Origin: Cycas panzhihuaensis
Taxonomy: Eukaryota > Cycadophyta
Length of the DNA: 64,000 nucleotides
Assembly: GCA_023213395.1 (NCBI GenBank)
Contig: CM041465.1
Span: 17,856,001 to 17,920,000, forward strand
Direction of reading: 5' to 3'
The notes under the pieces were generated by a model that saw only the letters and a program-made list of their open reading frames with translations, made no database searches and had not been told where the DNA came from. Position 1 is the first letter of the stretch, and every line of letters starts with the position of its first letter. Both the position numbers and the translations under genes were made by a program. Below, piece after piece: positions 56,781-64,000 of this stretch.

Positions 56781-57430
56781 ATTTTTCATTGTGAAGGTAT
56801 GAAGACCTTATACCCTTTATTATCTATAGGGTATCCAACAAAGATGTCTTTAAGTGCCCTTGGCTGAAGTTTATTTTAATCTACATCCAGAATATGGGCA
56901 TATCATGTAGAGCCAAAAATTTTAAAGTAGTGAACAATGGGGGACTTGTCCTGACCACTTTTCATTAGGTGATTGTGCTTCCTTTGATGGGCCAACATCA
57001 TTGATACAATAAATAGCTGTCCAGATTGCTTCATCCTATAAATATGCAAGTACATTTTTATATATTAACATAGCATGAATCATGTTCATGATTGTCTTAT
57101 TCATGTGCTCAGCAACTCTATTTTGTTGTGGGATACCTGCTATTGTTGTTTGATGCTTGATGCCATTGTCTTGAAGGTAGCTTTCATACTCATGTGAGGT
57201 ATATTCACCACCATTATTAGTTCAAAGACATTTGAGTTGATAACCTGACTCTTTTTAGTAAGGGCTTTGAATTCCTTGAATATATGGAATGCTTCATCTT
57301 TCTTGTGTAGAAAAGCTACCCATACTTTTCTAGTGAAATCATCAATGAAAGAGATGTAATATAGCTTGCCCTTCAGTGAAGGAATGGGCATTGGCCCACA
57401 TAAATCAGAGTGTACCAATTGTAATGGATG
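56781..57430 (-). pseudogene. Copia-2 pol: integrase
   Basis: Minus strand MVHSDLCGPMPIPSLKGKLY (D1 region), ISFIDDFTRKVWVAFLHKKD, then in a shifted frame TNNGGEYTSHEYESYL (second Asp is Asn, as in Copia-1) and GIPQQNRVAEHMNKTI (catalytic Glu present). The copia-specific DIFVGYPIDNKGYKVF closes the domain. A frameshift near 57230 and stops disable it. Confidence 0.87.
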
Positions 57431-58962
57431 GCTTGATTTCCACTAAATTTTGGAAAAGGGTTGCCGATGAGATTTGGCAATGATATAAGCTTCGTATTTA
57501 AAGGGCTTAGAAAAAAACTTTGGAAGAGTGTTAGAAAGATATCTAAGTCTATCAATGTAAACATGGCCCATACAAGCATGCCAAAGAGCTTTTGGTAACA
57601 ACGTTGGATGGGTCAAGATGGAATTAAATGTAAATTATTCATCGGGACAAGGGTTTTGGGCACAATGGGCTTCAGAAGATGGAGAGCCATTCAGTCAAAA
57701 GAGTTTTCTAGAGAGATGTCCAGTCAAAACCACCTGATTAGTTGGAGGGTGAATGACTTTAAGAGTCTAGTCATTTGCGACTACACTCAGATCAAATCCA
57801 TGAGAAACAAGTGTGGATAAAGAGAGTAGGTTTTGTTTGAGATTAGGTATGTATAAGACATTAAGCAATGTAAAATCTTCTAAGCCTAGGAGTTTCAAGG
57901 GAACGTTGCCAATTCCTTCAACAGGTTGTGGTGATTTATTAGCCATGTGAATAACTCCATGAATATTTGAGTCAAATGTTTGATATAGATTGTGATTGCA
58001 TATCATATGTTGAGTTGCTCCTGTGTCCATGATCCACTGTCCATCGATTGAAGCCACACTATTGGTAATTCTAATAGGACTTGGTATTGGTGAAAAGAAT
58101 TCACAAGTGATATATCCACATCGAGCTTCAAAGAATCTTTTTGGTTGGTCAATGGAATTTGATGCTGAAGATCCCTCAATTATTTGAATGTGTGCTTGTA
58201 CAAAACTTACACCACTAAAGGATTCTTTACAAGTATCTTCAACATTGTGAGCTCTATGTTTTGGTTGGAACTTGGCCAACTTATAAGTGGCAGTTCTGTA
58301 ATCTTTTGCTAAGTGTCCTTTATAGTTACACCGATCATACATAATAGTTTGATTACCAGTCCTTGAAGAAGTACTGGTTTGGCCTGATTGTCTTGCTCTT
58401 TGTTGAGGTGGCCCTTGGCCTTGAAACTGTCAAGGTTGTGATTGACCTTGTGGATGATTTCCCATATTTCTTCCTCTTCCTCTTCCTCAGTTATTTCCTC
58501 TGCCACGAGAGGGACCTTGATCTTTTGTGTAGCAAACTTCTTCTTCTACCTTAAAGGTTGCATCTGGAAGAGAGTTGGAAGCTACAAAGTTTGTACCAAA
58601 GGTCTTATCAAATTCTATGAACTTCTCGACAAGTGCTTCAAAGTTGAATGTCTTCAATGTTCCACTAGATTAAAGACTTCCAAGCAAGTGTTTATAATCA
58701 AGGACATGTAAACATGACTAGATCAAAAATACCCAAGTGATGCATTGGGTCTTAAAGTCTTTGTCAATTTCCTATTTGATTGGTTAAAGGAGGTTTATTG
58801 TCTCATGAGCTCATCCCTTTAACATTTTTAATTTGTTCATTTTCAAAACAAGATGAACAAATTCTAAATCTGACTTTGTATCAAAGTTCTTTGATCCCAA
58901 AAGAGCTTAGTTGGTGAAGAAATCAATTATCAACCTTTCCTCCTTGAGATCCTGGGAGTTAG
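57431..58962 (-). pseudogene. Copia-2 gag C-terminus and protease
   Basis: Minus strand from 58962: KEERLIIDFFTN, LLGSKNFDTKSDLEFVHLVL, SLPDATFKVEEE, a Gly/Arg-rich GRGRGRNMGN, then CNYKGHLAKDY, a zinc knuckle whose last Cys is Tyr. Protease: GQWIMDTGATQHMICN (active-site DTGA, about 58030) and LYIPNLKQNLLSLSTLV. The capsid part is full of stops. Gypsy-2 enters between codons preceding KEERL. Confidence 0.85.
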
Positions 58963-59945
58963 TGTAGAAAACTCAATAACATCAAAACAACAATGAGCCC
59001 ATGAAAGGAAAATTCTACACCAAATCAATTATTCTTGACATTGATCCAAAAGTATGAGGAGTAATACTTTTATTAAACCATGAAAATCTCCATTTAATGG
59101 TGGAGAAATCAACTAGCAAAAGAATGGTAAAATTACAAGGAATAAATGTTACAATTATACCATAAGGGGGACTCAAACCCTCCAAATGCTTCTCCAAGGA
59201 TGCTTCCCAAGTCAAGTCTCCAAGAACCACCTCTCCAACCTGTAGAAGGGCTCAATTTATAGAAAGAAACCTGAATTACATGTTTAACAAGTGGCAATCA
59301 TGCAAGTATAATCACTAACCACCAGAATGCATGTTGTCCAAGTGGCCTTCATACAATTCTTAAAACGTTGTAGCTTGTAATAGATCTTAACGTACTCCAA
59401 TTTAGCTCAAATTTGGTACACATATAGAAACACATGTCCCCTCGGCTTCCTCAAATTTTCATCTTATTTTGATGTCATTTGTCTACATTTTTATTTATTT
59501 AATAATAATATGTATTTGCTGTTTTTCTGCTGTCCAAGTGGCCTTCATGCAATTCTTAAAAGTTTCGGCTTGTAACTGACCTTAATGGACTCCAATTCAG
59601 CTCAAATTTGGTACACGTATAGAAACGCATGTCGCCTCAGCTTCCTCAAAATTTGAGCTCATTTGGATGTCATTTGGCCATGTTTCTATTCATATAATTA
59701 TAATATATATTTTCTATTTTTTTCTGCTAGCTGTGGGATTAAGTTTTATGCAAAGACAAGGCTTGAACTCTAATCAAATGATATTTTATGAACCCCACCT
59801 TTTGTACACATCTAGTGGGATGTGTCTTATCCCTTTAAACAAAATTTCATAGAATTTTGATACCATTTGGCCATATCTCTGTTAGTTATGCCAATGCCTA
59901 GCATTTTCTGCATCCTGTAAACATATGGTAGATCCTCCTGGATCA
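58963..59945 (-). repeat. Gypsy-2 3' LTR (983 bp)
   Basis: Plus-strand TGTAGAAAACTC to CCTGGATCA. The minus-strand start TGATCCAGGAGGATC abuts the polypurine tract. Nearly half is taken up by a tandem repeat with 196-bp period. Confidence 0.82.
59335..59730. repeat. Tandem duplication, 196-bp unit, in Gypsy-2 LTR
   Basis: Unit one starts tgtccaagtggccttcat at 59335, unit two at 59531; they share blocks such as tcaaatttggtacac and catgtc.cctc.gcttcctc. A third, much diverged unit may follow (tttgtacacatctag near 59800). Confidence 0.88.
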
Positions 59946-59963
59946 TGGCTCCCCCTTCCTTCG
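59946..59963 (-). other. Gypsy-2 polypurine tract
   Basis: Minus strand GAAGGAAGGGGGAG before the LTR. Confidence 0.8.
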
Positions 59964-59974
59964 AAAATAGCCAA

Positions 59975-61235
59975 CTCCTGTTTGGCTTAGAATTGGAGAT
60001 GGGGGAAGTGTTGTTCTCCTTGTTGCCTACTAAACCACTTGGCCTTACTAGGCAATTGCCTGCTACTCCAATCTGAAAGATTCATGTGTCTTATGTCTTG
60101 TTTTGGTAGATTTTCTCTCCAAGATACAATCTTCCTTGAGAGGCTCCTCACTTTCCAAATACAAATCATCAACTCAAGGTAAAGTGAACTGGTCCTGTTC
60201 CTCATCTAGCATGGAGGGCTCAAAGAGTTTTAAGTATTCAGCATTTACTACTGAATATATTTGCATATAAGGTGGAAGATCAAGTTGGAAAGCATTGCCA
60301 CCTACTTTTCTCAAAATCTTGAATGGTCCATACCTTATAGGTTTGAGTTTCTTACCTTCTCCTTTTAACCTCTCCTTGCTCAAGTATAACCATACTAAAT
60401 CTCCTTCTTGGAAAGTACACTCTTTCCTATGCTTGTCATGTCTTTCCTTGTAATTTTGTTGAGTCCTTAGAAGTTGATCATGTACTTCTTTGTGGACTCT
60501 CTGAATCTTCTCCAAGTATCTTAAAGCCTTGTCATGCTCCTCCTTCTCTTTGTGGATCCTTCCTTAGCTTGCATGGAAAACTCTAAGTCAAATGGACTTT
60601 GAGGTAAGTATCCCAAACAAACTTCAAAAGGTGCTTTAGAGTGTGATGCATGCATTACTCTATTAAAAGCAAATTGTAGAAAAGCCAATGATTCATCCCA
60701 AGTCTTTGGATGCTTGGAATTGTATCCCCTCAATAGATGTACCAAAGTTCTATTCACTACTTCGGTTTGTCCATCTGTTTGAGGATGGAAACTTTTACTC
60801 CTCTTCAATTTGGTATCCATCATCTCCCATAGTGACTTCCAAAATGATGAAAGGAATCGAGTGTCCTGATCTGAAATGATGGAAGAAGGCAAGCTAAAAT
60901 TCTTCCATACATGCTCAAGAATAACTCACCGCTCCTGCACTGTGATTGTCTTCTTACAAGGTATTAGACATATCATTTTACTGAACCTATCTACAACAAC
61001 AAAAGATAATCATGTCCCTTCCTAGTCATGGGAAGTCCCCTAAAAATCAATGGAGATACTTTCCCAAGGCCTAGTGGGAATAGGTAGTGGTGTATACAAT
61101 CCTAATTTTCTAGAAGAAGGCTTAGAAGTATTACACATTACACATCCTTTTACATATTTTTTTACATCATTTTGTATTTTTGGCCATACAACATATCTTC
61201 TCAAGTTTGCTAAAGTCTTCTCTATACCAAAGTGA
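59975..61235 (-). pseudogene. Gypsy-2 pol: integrase with C-terminal module
   Basis: Minus strand: FRGLPMTRKGHDYLLLL (D1 side, about 61050), SSIISDQDTRFLSSFWKSL (D2, about 60880), FHPQTDGQTEVVNRTLVHLL (catalytic Glu), FAFNRVMHASHSKAPFEV, then EGDLVWLYLSKERL and KLKPIRYGPFKILRKVG (GPF/Y module, about 60340) and VVNAEYLKLFEPSM. After a TGA, EDCILERKSTKTRHKTHESF is suggestive of a decayed chromodomain, not conclusive. D2 and Glu are intact; a frameshift lies near 60515. Confidence 0.87.
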
Positions 61236-61239
61236 CTAG

Positions 61240-61860
61240 CTACTTTAGAAGTATGGGCTCTCTAAGCCACTTGATCTTGTCTCCTTTTGATGGAACATAG
61301 AGTTGCTCCCCTTTGAAAAGTAGACCATCCTTCCAAGCAAGCTGGGAAGGTCTTCCTTTTGTTAGGTTCTCTAATTCTTCCTTCAAAGCTTCATCTTCAT
61401 GGTACAAGTCTTTGTACTCTTCATGATGCATTGGTTCCACCTGCAAACTCATAGGAGAACTCTTTTCCGAGCAAGTATGACCTCCAATGCTTGCATGCTT
61501 GATGAAGTGCGAACATTTCTCGATCATATGTTGGGTAGTTCTTCACTTGAGGTGTGAAGACTTCCGAATGGTACGCAATAGGCTTCCCATCTTGAATAAG
61601 GATAGCTCCCATCGCATTTCCACTTACATCAGCTTCTACTTCAAAAGGCCTTTGCAAATTTGGCATTGCCAAAACCGGTGCTTCACAAATTTTCTTCTTT
61701 AAAAGAAGAAAGGCTTCTTCCTCCTTGGAACCCCAAGTAAACTTTCTACTAGATTTTGTCAATCCATGTAGAGGTCTTGCAACTGTGAGAAATGAAGAAT
61801 GAACTTTCTCAAGTATTGACAAGCTCCTAAAAACTTCTCACCTCTGTGATGTTTGTTGGC
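61240..61860 (-). pseudogene. Gypsy-2 pol: RNase H and integrase N-terminus
   Basis: Minus strand: LTKSSRKFTWGSKEEEAFLL, RPFEVEADVSGNAMGAIL (RNase H first Asp strand), YHSEVFTPQVKNYPTYDREM, ALHQACKHWRSYLLGKEF. After a disrupted stretch, GRPSQLAWKDGLLFKGEQLY is the start of the integrase zinc region. Confidence 0.85.
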
Positions 61861-62620
61861 CTAGGCCATTTGAGGATGGCTTGAGTCTTGAGTGGATCAA
61901 TGCTCAACTTTCCTCCTCCAACCACAAAGCCTAAGAAGATCAAGTTCTCCTTGCCAAATTCACACTTCTTCACATTAAGCTTCAAATGATGCTTAGCCAT
62001 AGTCTTTAAAACTTCTTCTATGTCTTTGCAAATGTTCCTCCCATGTGTTCTTTGAAAATCAAAATGTCATCAAGATAGACAACAACAAAATTATCCAAGT
62101 AAGGCCTTAATATTTCATTCATTAGCCTCATGAATGTTGCCGGAGCATTACACAATCCGAAAGGCATAACCATCCATTCAAAGAGTCCTTGCTTTGTTTT
62201 GAAGGCCGTCTTCCATGTGTCCTCCTCCTTGACCCTAACTTGGTGATAACCACTTTTTAAATCCAATTTAGTGAAATAACAAGCATCTTTGAATTTGATC
62301 AAGCAAATCATCTATACGAGGCAAAGGGTAGCGATTTTTAATTGTAATTTTATTCAGAGCACGAAAATCTATACACATTCTCCATCCTCCATCCTTCTTA
62401 GGCACCAAGACAATTGGTGACCCACAAGGTGAACATGAAGGTCTTATGATCCCTTGATTAAGCAACTCCTCAACTTGCCTCTTTATCTCATTATTTTCTA
62501 TAATGGAGTGCCTATACAAAGCAACATTAGGTAATGGTGCATCTCCTACAAGAGTGATTTCATGCTCTATCTTTCTCTTTGGTGGAAGCCCATCAACATG
62601 TTGAAATAGAATATCATACC
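61861..62620 (-). pseudogene. Gypsy-2 pol: reverse transcriptase
   Basis: Minus strand: [53 protein letters not shown], a one-base frameshift near 62300, then [40 protein letters not shown] and [11 protein letters not shown] (YLDD at 62066-62077). All catalytic aspartates present; the thumb/connection near 61860-62000 is broken by stops. Confidence 0.92.
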
Positions 62621-64000
62621 TTGTCTTTAACTCCTCAATTTGTTGCATTTGTTTAGGTGATATAAGAAGAGTGTGAGTAGAAGGACCTTCTTCATCTCTT
62701 GGCTCTTCTTTTCTCCTTACCATTAAGATGACAAATTTACCACATGCATTGATCATCCTTTTTGCTTGAGTAGCTGAAATTAATGCTATCTTATCCAAGT
62801 GCTTCTTTGTGGCCTTTATGATGAAGCCCTTGTTATCCTTCATCAATCGATACTTTCTCTCCCTTTGATAGAAGAGTGCATCTTGATCCCATAAGTAGGG
62901 ACTTCCAAGCACAACATGGCATACATCCAGTGGCACCACATCACATATTACCTCATCAACAAAATCATTAGTGATGGAAAATTTAAGTGTACATTGATTT
63001 GATATTTGCATTTCCACATCTTTATGGATCCAACCAAGAGGATATGGGTGAGGGTGAGGAGTAGTTACCAAACCAATGCTCTTTACCAAACTTTCTGAGA
63101 TCAAATTCTTTTGGCTTCCTGGATCTATAATGGCACCAATCATACTATTTCCCACTTGAAGCTTCAAGTGAAATAGTTCTTCCCTTATAGCATCATCTTC
63201 ATAATTTGTAAGTAGAGTGACCTTCTCTTCTTCTCCTCCACTTTGAATCTCCACCTCAGAAAGTAGTGCTTTCCCTTTTTCCTTCTTTCTTAATTCCATA
63301 TCCTTGATATGCTTGACTTTAGTTGGATGTAACTTCCAACACTTTGCTGTAATATGACCACTAATATCACAATGCTCACAATAGTTAGAACTTTTAACAA
63401 AATTAGTTCTTTTCTTCTTTCCTTCTTGCCTTTTTGATGAGTGCCATTTAGGATTCTTTTCATACTTATTAGAAGTAAAAGTAGAATCTTTAGACATGAA
63501 TGTAGATTTCTTGCTTTTACTTTCTATTGCCATAGCCATCCTACTTGCCTCTCCAATGGATTGAACCTTAAAAGCCTTAGTTCCTTCCTTATGTATTCAT
63601 GTAATCCTCCAATGAATTTCATAAGAGTGACATGTTCATCCATATTAATACCAAGTAGCATGCCATGCCTAAAAATAAAGAAGTATAGTCTTGGATACTT
63701 ACACCTCTCCCTTGGCGTAAATATTGCCAAGTGACCCATTGGTCTTCCTCATGACCTATGGGGTAGAATTGCTTCTTTATTATTTTCTTAAAATCCCTCC
63801 ATGAAAAGAAGATAGGTCATGAGTTTTCAAATATGCATTCCACCATGTCAATGCATGTTTACACAACTTGAGCCTAGCAAATGAAAGCTTTTGAGCATTA
63901 CTATAAGCATAGATTGTGAAGTAGGTTTCAAGTTGATCCAACCAATGGTCCAACTTTTCAGATTTACCTCTCCATCATAAGTTGGAATATCCAACTTTGC
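62621..64000 (-). pseudogene. Gypsy-2 gag and protease
   Basis: Minus strand from the edge: AKLDIPTYDGEV, a frameshift near 63960, LDHWLDQLETYFTIYAYSNA and KLCKHALTWWNAYL (retrotransposon gag capsid), [20 protein letters not shown], then an open frame of 423 codons (62268-63539) starting in basic Ser/Lys-rich text with the CCHC knuckle [19 protein letters not shown] (about 63380-63320), protease [17 protein letters not shown] (DTGS changed to DPGS, about 63140) and [11 protein letters not shown]. This open frame runs on into RT. The gag start lies outside the window. Confidence 0.88.

Larger units (their letters stand above)
54050..58962 (-). mobile_element. Copia-2: Ty1/copia retrotransposon, 5' end outside
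   Basis: Minus-strand copia with 3' LTR and PPT at the left, then RNase H, RT, integrase, protease and part of gag. At 58962 gag is broken by Gypsy-2; the gag start, PBS and 5' LTR must lie right of the window beyond Gypsy-2. Many stops and small frameshifts. Confidence 0.88.
58963..64000 (-). mobile_element. Gypsy-2: Ty3/gypsy retrotransposon, 5' part outside
   Basis: Minus strand: 3' LTR, PPT, integrase, RNase H, RT, protease and most of gag, in the Ty3/gypsy order (integrase last). The left 5 bp outside the LTR is GTTAG (58958-58962); the partner is beyond the window. It is inserted in Copia-2 gag. The integrase carries a GPF/Y-type module and a faint chromodomain-like tail, suggesting a chromovirus (inference). 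Frameshifts and stops in all domains. Confidence 0.9.

Overview
The window looks like heterochromatic or intergenic DNA from a plant with a large, retrotransposon-rich genome. Evidence for this is the Ty1/copia and Ty3/gypsy families with plant-type primer sites (tRNA-Met for copia, a tRNA-Arg-like site for the Tat-type elements), a plant mobile domain (PMD) reading frame, and decay by C-to-T and G-to-A transitions, as expected of methylated repeats. I cannot name the species. I recognise no host gene, rRNA, tRNA or CRISPR array; almost everything readable is a nested stack of LTR retrotransposons.

Layout. (1) 1-8799, + strand: 3' part of a Tat-lineage element (E1) with RNase H tail, integrase, an antisense PMD gene, an archaeal-type RNase H (aRNH), a polypurine tract and a 3' LTR. 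(2) 10004-22995, +: a complete but decayed Tat element (E2) bounded by ACATC, with gag, protease, RT and half of RNase H; integrase and half of the antisense PMD gene are deleted, aRNH is present, and there is a (TA)112 tract. (3) 26532-41647, -: a copia element (Copia-1) bounded by AGAAA. Its gag is interrupted by (4) 30725-40481, +: a young non-autonomous Tat element (E3) bounded by GGTAA, with gag and protease but no RT, integrase, PMD or aRNH. (5) 42650-46659, -: a short copia-type element with only a gag relic. (6) About 41653-42649, 46660-51669 and just after 53996, -: a very old Tat relic that again has aRNH in sense and PMD in antisense, plus the integrase C-terminus. (7) 51670-53996, +: a solo Tat LTR inserted in that relic's integrase, flanked by AGGTG. 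(8) About 54050-58962, -: Copia-2, whose gag is interrupted by (9) 58963-64000, -: a Ty3/gypsy element (Gypsy-2) that runs off the right edge.

How the parts relate. In three independent Tat copies the same module recurs: an antisense PMD gene and a sense aRNH gene diverge from a shared region of about 1.2-1.8 kb. That region holds a series of inverted repeats, often centred on GGTACC, and in E1 and E2 a TATA box facing aRNH. Related GGTACC-type hairpins occur in the LTRs upstream of their promoters. E3 has lost the module and pol and can only move in trans. This divergent PMD/aRNH module with its hairpin promoter is the most interesting structure here.

Long stretches at 8800-10003 and 23001 to about 24950 are AT-rich with no recognisable feature.
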